Assembly: GCF_013408565.1 (NCBI RefSeq)
Contig: NZ_JACBZX010000001.1
Span: forward strand, 2,976,001 to 3,040,000
Source: Janibacter alkaliphilus
GTDB taxonomy: Bacteria; Actinomycetota; Actinomycetes; Actinomycetales; Dermatophilaceae
Reading direction: 5' to 3'
DNA: 64,000 nt
Shown here: positions 26,838 to 35,223 of the stretch, piece after piece
Position numbering within the stretch: the first letter of the stretch is position 1
How the letters are laid out: each line of letters begins with the position of its first letter
Position numbers and translations under genes: made by a program
Notes under the pieces: model-generated
The model's database searches: none
Seen by the model: only the letters and a program-made list of their open reading frames with translations
Told to the model about the DNA's origin: nothing

Positions 26838-28298
26838 TCAGAGCACCCGCAGCTCGAGCTCGCCCGCGGCGACGTCGGCGCGCTCGACACGCACCCGCAC
26901 CCGCTGCCCGAGCTCCCCGCTCCCCTCGGCGCGGGCGATCACCGGCTTGTCGGTCAGGGCCACCTCGAGCCGGCCGCGGCCACCTTCGGGCACGTCGACG
27001 ACCACCGCGTCGTGCTCGCTGCCGACCTCGTCGGCCAGGGCCGCGCACTCCACCGCCTCGGTGCAGCCGCGCTCGACGGCGCCGGCCCGGCGGTCGCTGG
27101 CCGACATCGCCTCGGCCAGCCGCGGCAGCGCCTCCCGCACCCAGGCGGGGATCTCCTCGCCGGCGGAGACGGCCGCGCACAGCGCCAGGCCGTAGCGGTC
27201 CACCAGCCGGCGCAGCGGCGCCGTGACGTGGGCGTAGGGCGCCGCGATCGCGGACTGCTCGACGAGCTCGGGCAGCTCCCCGTCGAAGGCGGTGTACCCG
27301 GCTCCGCGGAAGAGCCCGGTGGCCTCGTGGATGATCGCCAGGTGCACCGGGTCCTCGCGGTCCAGGCCGCGCAGGAAGTCGCCGTAGGTCTGCTCGGCGG
27401 GCCAGTCCACGTCGAGGCCGCGCACCACCCGGCGCAGCCGCCGCAGCACCTCCTCCTCGGGCTCCGGCATCGTCCGCAGCACCCCGACCCGGGCGTGCAG
27501 CATGAGCTCGGCGGCGGCCATCCCGGTCATCAGGGAGATCTGCGCGTTCCAGTCCTCGGCGGCCAGCAGCGGGCGCAGCCGCAGCTCGTAGTGGCCGTCC
27601 TCGCGGACGATCACCTCCTGCTCCGGCATCGGCAGGGTGGCTCCGCCCCGGGCCAGCTCGAGCCGGATCCGGGCCTCACCGATCTCGCGCAGCAGCGTCA
27701 GCCGCTCGTCGGCGGTGGCCTCGTCGATCGCCCGCTGCACCTGCGCGTAGTCCAGCCGGTCCTGGCTGCGCACCATCGCCGGGGCAAGGGCGATGTCGAC
27801 GACCTCGCCCTCGGCGTCCAGGCGCAGGTCCCAGACGTAGGCGGGGGTGGGCTGCCCCGGCAGCAGGCTGGCCGGTCCCTCGCTGACCTGCGGCGGGTGC
27901 AGCGGCGTCCGCTGGTCGGGAGCGTAGATGGTCTGCCCGCGCTCCCAGGACTCGGTGTCGATCGCCCCGCCCGGGGCCACGAAGGCCGGCAGGTAGGCGA
28001 TGGCATAGCGCACCCGGAAGCCGGTGCCGTCACGCTCCAGCAGCATGGCCTGGTCCAGGTCCATCGCGCCGGGCGGGTCGATGGTGAGGAAGGGGAGGTC
28101 GGTCAGGTCGGTCTCCGGCAGATGCCGCGGGTCGGCGGCGACCGCCTCCGCCTCGGCGAGGACCGCGTCCGAGAAACGCTTCGGCACATCCTGCTCGGCG
28201 CGGACGGCGTCGAAGCGCTCGGCGAGACCGGTGGCGCGCACGATCTCGCCGTCGGCGGACTCGGGTGGGCTGAAGCGGGTCGCTCGCTGGGCGGACAT
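26838..28298 (-). CDS. RNB-domain exoribonuclease (RNase II/R family)
   Basis: The 486-residue protein carries a full RNB catalytic domain. LTIDPPGAMDLDQAM near residue 73 holds the Asp cluster that binds magnesium, and YAHVTAPLRRLVDRYGLALC is the conserved 3' part. It degrades RNA from the 3' end. It is shorter than RNase R, lacks N-terminal cold-shock domains, and ends with a small S1-like region. ATG 28298 has TAGGGT (28306-28311, minus) seven bases upstream and no ribosome binding site, so it is probably leaderless. Confidence 0.92.
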   Translation of the reverse strand: MSAQRATRFSPPESADGEIVRATGLAERFDAVRAEQDVPKRFSDAVLAEAEAVAADPRHLPETDLTDLPFLTIDPPGAMDLDQAMLLERDGTGFRVRYAIAYLPAFVAPGGAIDTESWERGQTIYAPDQRTPLHPPQVSEGPASLLPGQPTPAYVWDLRLDAEGEVVDIALAPAMVRSQDRLDYAQVQRAIDEATADERLTLLREIGEARIRLELARGGATLPMPEQEVIVREDGHYELRLRPLLAAEDWNAQISLMTGMAAAELMLHARVGVLRTMPEPEEEVLRRLRRVVRGLDVDWPAEQTYGDFLRGLDREDPVHLAIIHEATGLFRGAGYTAFDGELPELVEQSAIAAPYAHVTAPLRRLVDRYGLALCAAVSAGEEIPAWVREALPRLAEAMSASDRRAGAVERGCTEAVECAALADEVGSEHDAVVVDVPEGGRGRLEVALTDKPVIARAEGSGELGQRVRVRVERADVAAGELELRVL

Positions 28299-28377
28299 GC
28301 GGCTCACCCTAGCCACGCGGCAGGCCCGTCCGGTCCCCGACAGCGAGGCCGTGCGTGGTGCTCGCCCGCCCGGTGGC

Positions 28378-28383
28378 TACCCT
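28378..28383 (+). promoter_or_regulatory. yaaA -10 box, leaderless type
   Basis: TACCCT is followed by six bases and the yaaA GTG start, with no ribosome binding site. Confidence 0.5.
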
Positions 28384-28389
28384 GAGCCG

Positions 28390-29148
28390 GTGCTCGTGCT
28401 GCTACCCCCGTCGGAGTCCAAGGCGGAGCGGCGGCGTGGACGTCCGCTCGACCTCGACCGGCTCTCCTTCGCCGACCTGACCCCCACCCGACGACGGGTC
28501 GCCGAGGCGCTGGCGGAGGTGTCGGCGCGGCCGGACGCCGCCGAGGTGCTCGGGGTCTCCCCCACGCTGGACGAGGAGATCGCCCGCAACACCCGGCTGG
28601 GCAGCGCACCGTCGCTGCCGGCTGGCGAATGCTACACCGGGGTGCTCTACGACGCGCTCGACCTGGCCAGCCTGGATACCGCCTCCCGGCGCCGGGCGCA
28701 GCGTCGGCTGGTCGTCGTCTCGGCGCTGTACGGCGCGGTGCGGCTGGGCGACCGGATCGCCCCCTACCGCCTGTCGATGGCGGTCTCCCTGCCCGGCGTG
28801 GGTCCGGTGGCCGGGGCCTGGCGGGAGGTGCTCGACCCCGAGCTGAGCGCCGCCGCCGGGCGCGGTCTGGTGCTCGACTGCCGGTCCTCGACCTATGTCG
28901 CCGCGTGGCGTCCGAGCGGTGAGCTGGCCCGGCGGTGGGTGGCCGTGCGGGTGCCCGGGGCGACCCACATGGCCAAGCACACCCGGGGGCTCGTGGCCCG
29001 CGCGGTGAGCCAGAGCTCGGCCGACCCGCGCTCCCCCGAGGCGCTGGCGGCGCTGCTGCGCGAGGACCACGGCTTCACGGTGGCGCTGCACCCGCCGAGC
29101 AGCGCCCGGGCCCCGCACGTCCTGGACGTCACCGCCCCGACGGGCTGA
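28390..29148 (+). CDS. yaaA: YaaA/DUF328 family peroxide-stress protein
   Basis: The 252-residue protein matches YaaA by VLVLLPPSESKAE at the start, CYTGVLYDALDLASLD, VVSALYGAVRLGDRIAPYRLSM, and the late KHTRGLVAR. In E. coli YaaA lowers free iron during hydrogen peroxide stress and binds DNA. The GTG start is set by the adjacent -10 box and by the conserved first residues. Confidence 0.9.
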   Translation: MLVLLPPSESKAERRRGRPLDLDRLSFADLTPTRRRVAEALAEVSARPDAAEVLGVSPTLDEEIARNTRLGSAPSLPAGECYTGVLYDALDLASLDTASRRRAQRRLVVVSALYGAVRLGDRIAPYRLSMAVSLPGVGPVAGAWREVLDPELSAAAGRGLVLDCRSSTYVAAWRPSGELARRWVAVRVPGATHMAKHTRGLVARAVSQSSADPRSPEALAALLREDHGFTVALHPPSSARAPHVLDVTAPTG

Positions 29149-29179
29149 ACCACCGGCCCCACGGGCTGAACCACCGGCC
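29140..29179. repeat. 19-bp tandem duplication at the yaaA stop
   Basis: ACGGGCTGAACCACCGGCC occurs at 29140-29158 and 29161-29179 with a 21-base period. The first copy contains the yaaA stop codon (TGA), so the duplication adds a second in-frame stop downstream and does not change the protein. Confidence 0.85.
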
Positions 29180-29235
29180 GCGACCCTCACCCGGCCGACC
29201 TCCCCTTCCGCGCGCTGGGTCTCCCGTCCCCCATC

Positions 29236-29415
29236 CGCAACTGCCCGGGCAATTCGCATCTAGACCGTGAACTGCCCGGGCAGTTGCGTGGGAGGCGTGA
29301 TTTGCCCGGGCAGTTGCGCATAAGGGTTGTGAATTGCCCGGGCAGTTGCGCACCAGGGATGTGATTTGCCCGGGCAGTTGCGCATGAGGGTTGTGATTTA
29401 CCCGGGCAGTTGCGA
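29236..29415. repeat. Array of six CCCGGG-centred palindromes
   Basis: Six copies of a unit with core AACTGCCCGGGCAGTT (variable outer bases) have their CCCGGG centres at 29244, 29275, 29305, 29337, 29369 and 29401, giving steps of 31, 30, 32, 32 and 32 bases. Copies 2-6 share one orientation (GTGA before the core, GTTGCG after). Copy 1 is inverted, with CGCAA before and AATTCGC after. The array fills the gap between the convergent genes yaaA and metZ. Each unit could form a hairpin or bind a dimeric protein. No promoter or ORF explains it. Confidence 0.9.
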
Positions 29416-29429
29416 GAAGGGGGGTCGGG

Positions 29430-30662
29430 TCAGCCCAGGGCCTGGCGGATGTCGGCGACGAGGTCGTCGGGCGACTCCAGGCCGACGGAGATCCGCACGG
29501 TGGCGTCGGTGATCCCGATCGCCGCACGAGCCTCCTCCCCCATCCGACGGTGCGTGGTCGTCGCCGGGTGGGTCACCAGCGACTTGCTGTCGCCGAGGTT
29601 GTTGGAGATGTCCACCAGGCGCAGCCGGTTCATCAGCGCGAAGGCCTCGGCCTTGCCACCGACGATGTCGAAGGTGACCACGGTGCCTCCCCCGGTCATC
29701 TGCCTCCGCGCCAGCTCGTGCTGCGGGTGCTCGGGCAGCCACGGGTGGATCACCCGACCGACCCGGTCGTCGGCCTGCAGCGCCCGCGCCACCGCGAGCG
29801 TGGACTCGTGCATCCGCTCCACCCGCAGCTGCATCGTCTCCAGCCCCTTGACCAGCACCCAGGCGTTGAAGGGCGACAGGCTCGGGCCGGTGTGCCGCAT
29901 GAGGTTGCGCACCGGTCCCTGGACGAACTCCTCGGGCCCGAGGATGGCCCCACCGAGCACCCGCCCCTGGCCGTCGATGTGCTTGGTCGCCGAGTACACG
30001 ACGATGTCCGCGCCGTGCTCCAGCGGCCGGGAGAAGACCGGGGTGCCGAAGACGTTGTCGACGACGACCTGCGCCCCGGCCGCATGGGCCAGCTCGCTGA
30101 CCGCGGCGATGTCGACGAGCTCCTGCATGGGGTTGCTCGGGGTCTCGAAGAAGACCGCCGTCGTCGGCTGGGACAGCGCCTCGCGCCACTGGTCCAGGTC
30201 GGGACCGTCGACGAAGACCGTCTCGACGCCCCACCGGGGCAGGATCTCGTCGAGGATGACGAAGCAGGAGCCGAAGAGCCCCCGCGCCGCGACCACCCGG
30301 TCCCCGGCGCCGAGCAGCGCGCCCAGGGCGGTGAAGACCGCGCCCATCCCGGAGGCGGTCGCGTAGGCGGCCTCGGCGCCCTCGAGCAGCCGCATCCGCT
30401 CCTCGAGCATGGCCACGGTCGGGTTGCCGTAGCGGGAGTAGACGAACTTCGTGATGTCCTCGGTGAAGGCCGCCTCGGCCTCCTCGGCGCTGCCGTAGAC
30501 GAAGCCGGAGGTCAGGTACATCGCCTCGGCGGTCTCGTCGAAGGCCGAGCGGGCCTGGCCGCCGCGGATCGCCAGGGTGGCCGGGTCGAGACCGGTCGGA
30601 TCGAGGTAGGGGCGCGGGTTGCCCGGCCCGAAGGGGGACCCGTCGCCGGTGCCGGCCGCCAT
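29430..30662 (-). CDS. metZ: O-succinylhomoserine sulfhydrylase (Cys/Met metabolism PLP enzyme)
   Basis: The 410-residue fold-type I PLP enzyme most likely adds sulfide to O-succinyl- or O-acetylhomoserine to make homocysteine. Signatures are AMYLTSGFVYGSAEEAEAAF, YSRYGNPTVAMLEERM, ASGMGAVFTAL, VVDNVFGTPVFSRPLEHGADIVVYSATKHIDGQGRVLGG with the PLP lysine, and SLGDxxSLVTHPATTTH-like NLGDSKSLVTHPATTTHRRM. The ATG overlaps the stop of the rhodanese gene by one base, which ties it to sulfur transfer. Cystathionine gamma-synthase is the main alternative. Confidence 0.9.
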   Translation of the reverse strand: MAAGTGDGSPFGPGNPRPYLDPTGLDPATLAIRGGQARSAFDETAEAMYLTSGFVYGSAEEAEAAFTEDITKFVYSRYGNPTVAMLEERMRLLEGAEAAYATASGMGAVFTALGALLGAGDRVVAARGLFGSCFVILDEILPRWGVETVFVDGPDLDQWREALSQPTTAVFFETPSNPMQELVDIAAVSELAHAAGAQVVVDNVFGTPVFSRPLEHGADIVVYSATKHIDGQGRVLGGAILGPEEFVQGPVRNLMRHTGPSLSPFNAWVLVKGLETMQLRVERMHESTLAVARALQADDRVGRVIHPWLPEHPQHELARRQMTGGGTVVTFDIVGGKAEAFALMNRLRLVDISNNLGDSKSLVTHPATTTHRRMGEEARAAIGITDATVRISVGLESPDDLVADIRQALG

Positions 30663-31075
30663 CAGCCCTGCACCCACGGCAGACCGGCGACCTGCCAGCC
30701 GTTGACGTCGCGGTGACCACCCTCGCCGAGGTCGCCCTCGAAGCCCTCGGCGACGTTGTGCGCGGCCGACCAGCCCGCCTCGGTGGCCGCGCTCGCCGCC
30801 GCGGCCGAGCGGGCCCCGGAGCGGCACAGGAAGTACGCGGGCGTACCGGCGTCGACCCCGGCCGCGACGAGCTCGTCCAGGAAGTTCGGGTTGAGCGCCC
30901 CGTCGGGGTAGCCGAGCCACTCGACGGAGACCGGGCGCGCCCCGAGACCGGAGAGGTCGGGCACGCCGACGTAGGTGCGCTCGGCGTGGGTGCGCACGTC
31001 GACGAGCACGGCGTCGGGGTCGCCGCTCAGGGCGTCCCAGGCCTGCTGCGGGGAGACATCTCCGGCATGACTCAT
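30662..31075 (-). CDS. Rhodanese-like sulfurtransferase domain protein
   Basis: The 137-residue single rhodanese domain has VLVDVRTHAERTYVGVP at the start and an active-site loop CRSGARS with the catalytic Cys. It could carry a persulfide for the adjacent metZ, an arrangement that occurs in other bacteria; this link is inferred from coupling. TACCCT (31082-31087, minus) lies six bases before the ATG, so the two-gene operon is probably leaderless. Confidence 0.9.
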   Translation of the reverse strand: MSHAGDVSPQQAWDALSGDPDAVLVDVRTHAERTYVGVPDLSGLGARPVSVEWLGYPDGALNPNFLDELVAAGVDAGTPAYFLCRSGARSAAAASAATEAGWSAAHNVAEGFEGDLGEGGHRDVNGWQVAGLPWVQG

Positions 31076-31177
31076 GGCGTCAGGGTAGACACCGGCACGG
31101 GCGCTCCCGGCGGCGGACCACGATGAGGACCGGACGCTCCGGCTGCCTGCCGCCACGCCCGTGCCCGAGGCGTGCGG

Positions 31178-31702
31178 TCAGCCGATGCCGTAGGCGACGA
31201 CGAGACCGGTGACGAGGAAGCGGCCCAGGCAGCCGACCGTCGTGATGACGACGAAGGCGACCAGCGAGACCCGCTTCACCCCGGCCGCCACGGTGACCAC
31301 GGCCAGCGGCGGGAAGCCGATCGCCGAGCTGGCGAACATCACCAGCGGACCCAGCCGCGGCCGGTCGAGGACGTCGATCATCGCCTTCGACCACCGGGCC
31401 AGGGTGGCCCCCACCCGGCCCCACGAGCGGCGCGGTCTCTCCACGTCGTCGAGTTGCTTCTCGGCCCGTCGGCGAGAGACCGCGTCGGCCCCCTTCGCCG
31501 CGGCCACGAAGTGGGTGATCTTGCCGACCACCAGCCCGAAGGTCATGAGGGCGATGTGCAGCGCCCACTGCTCCGGGAAGATGACCGGCGCGGCCAGGGC
31601 GTAGACCTCGGCGTTCAGCGGCGGGAAGAAGGCCGAGAGCAGCCCGAAGGCGAGCGCACCGATGAGCCCGGACGCGGTGAGCCAGGAGGGGACGTCGGTC
31701 AC
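31178..31702 (-). CDS. Small DedA/VTT-like membrane protein
   Basis: The 174-residue protein has a hydrophobic N-terminus with ALAFGLLSAFFPPLNAEVYALAAP, a polar basic middle (about 70-115), and a C-terminal membrane part with SSAIGFPPLAVVTVAAG. The PPLNAE and GFPPL segments resemble the re-entrant loops of DedA/VTT-domain proteins, though it is shorter than DedA. Substrate and role are unknown. It starts at GTG 31702, nine bases beyond the end of the RNase H gene. Confidence 0.65.
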   Translation of the reverse strand: MTDVPSWLTASGLIGALAFGLLSAFFPPLNAEVYALAAPVIFPEQWALHIALMTFGLVVGKITHFVAAAKGADAVSRRRAEKQLDDVERPRRSWGRVGATLARWSKAMIDVLDRPRLGPLVMFASSAIGFPPLAVVTVAAGVKRVSLVAFVVITTVGCLGRFLVTGLVVAYGIG

Positions 31703-31711
31703 GCGCCGACC

Positions 31712-32611
31712 TCAGGTCCGGTTGGTGAAGGCGACGACGGCGGCCTCGCCCGGCCAGGACTGCACCGCGCTCACCGATCCGGCGGCCAGCGCCAGCCGGT
31801 CGCGGCGGGCGGCCGGGACGTCGAGGACGTCCGCGAGCACGGCGCGCACGGCCTCGGCGCCGGCCACGACGACGACCAGCCCGCCGGTGCCCTGCAGGTC
31901 GTGCCAGCGGTCGAGCACCGGGCCGTCCTGGGGATCGGCCACGAGGTCGAGCGCGTCGGCCAGCGGCTGGGTGTCGTCAGCGGTGGGCCCGCCCCAGGTC
32001 AGCAGCTGCGGCCGCTCGTCGGCGAGCAGCCCGCGCAGCTGCCGCACGGTGGCGGTCGGGTCGCCGCCGGGGACCACGAGCAGCAGCCGGGTGGCCTCGG
32101 CGGTGCCATCTGCAGCCTCGGTCTCGACAGCATCGGCGCTGGGTCCCTCGTCGCGGGTCTGCTCGTCGTCGGTGTGCCAGCGGGCCACGCTGGTGCCGTC
32201 CATGCCGTCGTTGGACAGCGCGTCGGCGTCGCCGTTCTCGCCGCGCGGGATCCAGGTGAAGGACACGGTGCCGCCGGCCTCGCGGATCTCGCCGACGAGG
32301 TCGCGCCCCTGCAGGGCGAGCCGGCGCATGTCCTCGTGCTTGATCTTCCACCGGCCGGACATCTGCTCGACGACGAGCTTGGAGTCCATGGCGACCTCGA
32401 CCTCGGCCGCGGGGTCGATCGCGACCACCGCGGTCAGCCCGGCGAGCATGCCGCGGTACTCGGCGACGTTGTTCGAGGCCGTGCCCAGCGGCTCGGCGAG
32501 CTCGACGAGCAGGTCCCCCGTGGCCACGTCGCGCACCAGGGCGCCGTAGCCGGCCACACCGGGATTGCCGCGAGAGCCGCCGTCGGCCTCGACGCGCAGG
32601 CGGCGGGCCAT
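31712..32611 (-). CDS. RNase H type I fused to a degraded histidine-phosphatase domain
   Basis: The N-terminal about 135 residues are RNase H, which cuts RNA in RNA-DNA hybrids. The catalytic acidic residues are visible in EADGGSRGNPG, NNVAEYRGM, VAMDSKL and NGDADALSN. Related actinobacterial proteins (such as M. tuberculosis Rv2228c) carry a C-terminal acid phosphatase domain starting with an RHG motif. Here residues about 165-299 keep the strand and helix pattern, but the expected RHG position reads LLLVVPGGDP and no second catalytic His is evident, so the phosphatase is probably inactive. The ATG overlaps the upstream stop. Confidence 0.87.
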   Translation of the reverse strand: MARRLRVEADGGSRGNPGVAGYGALVRDVATGDLLVELAEPLGTASNNVAEYRGMLAGLTAVVAIDPAAEVEVAMDSKLVVEQMSGRWKIKHEDMRRLALQGRDLVGEIREAGGTVSFTWIPRGENGDADALSNDGMDGTSVARWHTDDEQTRDEGPSADAVETEAADGTAEATRLLLVVPGGDPTATVRQLRGLLADERPQLLTWGGPTADDTQPLADALDLVADPQDGPVLDRWHDLQGTGGLVVVVAGAEAVRAVLADVLDVPAARRDRLALAAGSVSAVQSWPGEAAVVAFTNRT

Positions 32612-33360
32612 CAGGCGGCGGGCAGACCGGACTCGTCGGTGCGCACGAGGATGCGGTTGCACTCCTCGCAGCGCACCACCTCGTCGGCGGGCGCCTTGGC
32701 GATCGCCCCGAGGTCGACCGGGTTGAGCTCGAGCTGGCAGCCGCCGCAGCGGCGCTGCACCAGCGGTGCCGCGCCCAGGCCGCCGGAGGCGTCCCGGACC
32801 CGGTCGTAGAGGGCCACCAGGGCGGGGTCGATCGTCGAGACGAGGTCGGCCCGCGGGGCGGCCACCTCGGCCCGCTCACGGTCCAGCTCGGCCAGCGCAG
32901 CGTCGCGCTCCCGGGTGAGCTCCTCGACCTGGGCGGTGGCCCGGTCGCGGTCGGCGGTCAGGGTGCTGACCCGCTCCTCGCCCGCCTCGGCGCGCTCCAT
33001 CACCTCGATCTCGACGTCCTCGAGGTCGGACTGGCGCCGGGCCAGGCTCTCCAGCTCGTGCTGCAGGGCGGTGAGGTCCTTGGCGCTGCCCTGGCCGGAG
33101 TCCAGGCGCTGCTGGTCGCGGGCCGCCCGGTCGCGGACCTGGGCGACGTCGCTCTCGGCGCGGTCCAGCTCGCGGCGCACGTCGCTGAGCGAGGTCTCGG
33201 CGCGCACCAGGTCGTCGGCGACGGCGGCGCGGGCGGTGGTCGCCTCCTGCAGCTGCGCCAGCTGGGGCAGCCGGGCGCGGGCGTGGTCGATCTGCTGCAG
33301 CCGGGTGTCGATCTGCTGCAGGTGCAGCAGACGCTGCTGGTGCTCGGGGTCGGCCTTCAC
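32611..33360 (-). CDS. DUF164-type coiled-coil protein with C-terminal zinc ribbon
   Basis: The 249-residue protein is mostly a long antiparallel coiled coil (about 5-180), followed by a C4 zinc ribbon: CGGCQLEL and later CEECNRIL. This family is found next to nif3 and RNase H in most actinobacteria, and its function is not established. GTG 33360 overlaps the nif3 stop, and its own stop overlaps the RNase H start, so the three genes form one coupled unit. Confidence 0.9.
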   Translation of the reverse strand: MKADPEHQQRLLHLQQIDTRLQQIDHARARLPQLAQLQEATTARAAVADDLVRAETSLSDVRRELDRAESDVAQVRDRAARDQQRLDSGQGSAKDLTALQHELESLARRQSDLEDVEIEVMERAEAGEERVSTLTADRDRATAQVEELTRERDAALAELDRERAEVAAPRADLVSTIDPALVALYDRVRDASGGLGAAPLVQRRCGGCQLELNPVDLGAIAKAPADEVVRCEECNRILVRTDESGLPAA

Positions 33361-34223
33361 GCCGTGCCTCCTTCGGCGGTGCGCGCCCCGACGGTGAAGG
33401 TCCACGGGTCGGTGCGGATGGTGCTCACGTGGGTCTCCAACGTAGCGGTGTCGTGGCCGGCGGCCGCGAGCGCCCCGACCAGGTCGTCGAGCGCGCCGCG
33501 CAGCCACAGCGACTCGGTGGCCCAGTGCCCGGCGTCGACGAGGTAGGGGGTGCCGTCGGCGACCACGGCCTCCTCACGCGCCTCCAGCACCGGGTGGTGG
33601 CGCAGGTCGGCGGTGACGTAGACGTCGGCTCCGGCGGCCCGGGCGGCGTCGAAGAGCCCGTCGCCGGCGCCACCGAGCAGCGCCACCCGGCGCACCCGTC
33701 CCTCCGGCGGGCCGGCCACCCGGATACCACCGGGAGCGGCCGGCAGCGCCTCAGCGAGACGACCGGCGAAGGTGGCCAGGTCGGTCTCGGCGGGCAGCTC
33801 GCCGACGAGCCCGAGCCCGTGCTCCTCCTCGACGCTCAGCGGGTGCGCCGAGGCCGGGTCGAGGCCGCAGGCCGCCGCCAGGGCGGTGTTGACGCCGGGG
33901 TCGGCGACGTCGGCGTTGGTGTGCGCCACGTAGAGGGCGACGTCGCCGACGACGAGGGCGGTGACGCTGGCCCCCTTCGCGCTCGTGGTGGCCACGGAGT
34001 GGATCCCGCGCAGCAGCAACGGGTGGTGGGTGAGCAGCAGGTCGGCGCCGGAGTCCCGGGCCTCGGCGATGACGGCCAGGGTCGGGTCCACCGCGGCGTG
34101 GATGCGCCGCACCGGCTGCTCGTGGTCGCCGCTGACCAGGCCGACCTGGTCCCAGGACTGGGCGCTGGCCGGCGGGTAGGTGGCGTCGAGGACGGCGACG
34201 ACGTCGCCGAGGGTGAGGCTCAT
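33357..34223 (-). CDS. Nif3-like dinuclear metal center hexameric protein
   Basis: The 288-residue protein belongs to the Nif3/YbgI (DUF34) family: SWDQVGLVSGD, DLLLTHHPLLLRGI with metal-binding histidines, YVAHTNADVADPGVN, and DLRHHPVLEA and DAGHWATESL near the C-terminus. Family members form toroidal hexamers with two metal ions; their reaction is debated. The ATG lies one base after the 3' end of the tRNA-Val gene, with no room for a ribosome binding site. Confidence 0.93.
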   Translation of the reverse strand: MSLTLGDVVAVLDATYPPASAQSWDQVGLVSGDHEQPVRRIHAAVDPTLAVIAEARDSGADLLLTHHPLLLRGIHSVATTSAKGASVTALVVGDVALYVAHTNADVADPGVNTALAAACGLDPASAHPLSVEEEHGLGLVGELPAETDLATFAGRLAEALPAAPGGIRVAGPPEGRVRRVALLGGAGDGLFDAARAAGADVYVTADLRHHPVLEAREEAVVADGTPYLVDAGHWATESLWLRGALDDLVGALAAAGHDTATLETHVSTIRTDPWTFTVGARTAEGGTA

Positions 34224-34224
34224 G

Positions 34225-34297
34225 TGGGCCCGGCCGGGCTCGAACCGACGACCTACGCGGTGTAAACGCGGCGCTCTACCAGCTGAGCTACAGGCCC
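34225..34297 (-). tRNA. tRNA-Val, anticodon TAC
   Basis: The 73-base minus-strand gene folds as a cloverleaf. The acceptor GGGCCTG pairs with CGGGCCC, there is a D-arm AGCTCAGCTGGTAGAGC, the anticodon loop TTTACAC gives TAC (Val), and the T-arm is GTCGG-TTCGAGC-CCGGC. The 27-43 pair is mismatched (C-U). CCA is not encoded. The gene directly abuts nif3. Confidence 0.95.
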
Positions 34298-34366
34298 CTG
34301 GCGCCGGTCGGTCCCCGACGTCCGGCGCCATTGTGCCAGGGCGGTACCGGGCCGCCGCGGACCCGC

Positions 34367-34696
34367 TCAGCCCGGGCGCGGGGCGTACATGATGAGGGCC
34401 ACCCCGGCCAGGCAGACCAGGGCGCCGAGCACGTCGTAGCGGTCCGGGCGGAAGCCGTCGACGACGACGCCCCACAGCAGCGAGCCGGCGACGAAGACGC
34501 CGCCGTAGGCGGCCAGGACCCGGCCGAAGTGCGCCTCCGGCTGCCACGTGGCGACGAAGCCGTAGGCGCCCAGCGCCATGACGCCCAGGCCGGCCCACCA
34601 CCAGGCGCGCCCCTCGCGCACCGCCTGCCAGACCAGCCAGGCGCCGCCGATCTCGGCGAGCGCGGCCAGCGCGAAGAGCAGGACCGAGCGCAGCAC
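34367..34696 (-). CDS. YnfA/UPF0060 family membrane protein
   Basis: The 109-residue protein has four predicted membrane helices and the UPF0060 pattern: [66 protein letters not shown], and [19 protein letters not shown]. The family resembles small multidrug-resistance transporters, and its substrate is unknown. It starts at GTG 34696. Confidence 0.9.
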   Translation of the reverse strand: MLRSVLLFALAALAEIGGAWLVWQAVREGRAWWWAGLGVMALGAYGFVATWQPEAHFGRVLAAYGGVFVAGSLLWGVVVDGFRPDRYDVLGALVCLAGVALIMYAPRPG

Positions 34697-34729
34697 GTCA
34701 GGCGGTCAGCACGTCGGCGGCGGCCTGGA

Positions 34730-35194
34730 TCAGTCCAGGGCCGCGAGGGCCTCGTGGTACCCGGCGAAGTCGCGGGCCTCCCCCGGTCCGTTGACCAGGC
34801 TCCACGCGACCTTCCCGGTGGTGTCGACGAGGAAGGTGCCGCGGATCGCGAAACCGCCCTCGTCGTTGAAGACGCCGTAGCGCGAGGCGACGTCGCCGTG
34901 CGGCCAGAAGTCGGCCAGCAGCGGGAAGAAGTACCCCTGCTGGTCGGCCCACGCCCGCAGGCTGAACATCGGGTCGCAGGAGACCGCCAGGACCTGCACC
35001 TTCTCCGACTCGAAGCCGGAGAGGTTGTCCCGGATCTCGCACAGCTCGCCGGTGCAGATCCCGGAGAAGGCGAAGGGGTAGAAGACGATGACGACCGCCT
35101 TCTTCCCAGCGAAGTCGGACAGGGAGACGTCCTGCCCGTTCTGGTCCTTGAGGGTGAAGTCGGGGGCGACGTCGCCGACGCTGATCTCGCTCAT
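34730..35194 (-). CDS. Peroxiredoxin (AhpE/BCP-like)
   Basis: The 154-residue thioredoxin-fold peroxidase reduces peroxides. It has DFTLKDQNGQDVSLSDFAGK, then FYPFAFSGICTGELCEIRD, with the peroxidatic Cys47 in the PxxxxxC site. A second Cys52, five residues on, is the BCP resolving position; M. tuberculosis AhpE lacks it. The Arg of the active site is in RGTFLVD. It sits beside DUF3052 near aceE, a common actinobacterial arrangement. Confidence 0.92.
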   Translation of the reverse strand: MSEISVGDVAPDFTLKDQNGQDVSLSDFAGKKAVVIVFYPFAFSGICTGELCEIRDNLSGFESEKVQVLAVSCDPMFSLRAWADQQGYFFPLLADFWPHGDVASRYGVFNDEGGFAIRGTFLVDTTGKVAWSLVNGPGEARDFAGYHEALAALD

Positions 35195-35223
35195 GCGAGG
35201 CAGTCTGCCACTGATCGGCGCGC

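Noticed and set aside
29236..29415. CRISPR array
   Set aside because: The spacers would be only about 8-10 bases, the repeat is a symmetric palindrome, the first copy is inverted, and no cas genes are in the window.
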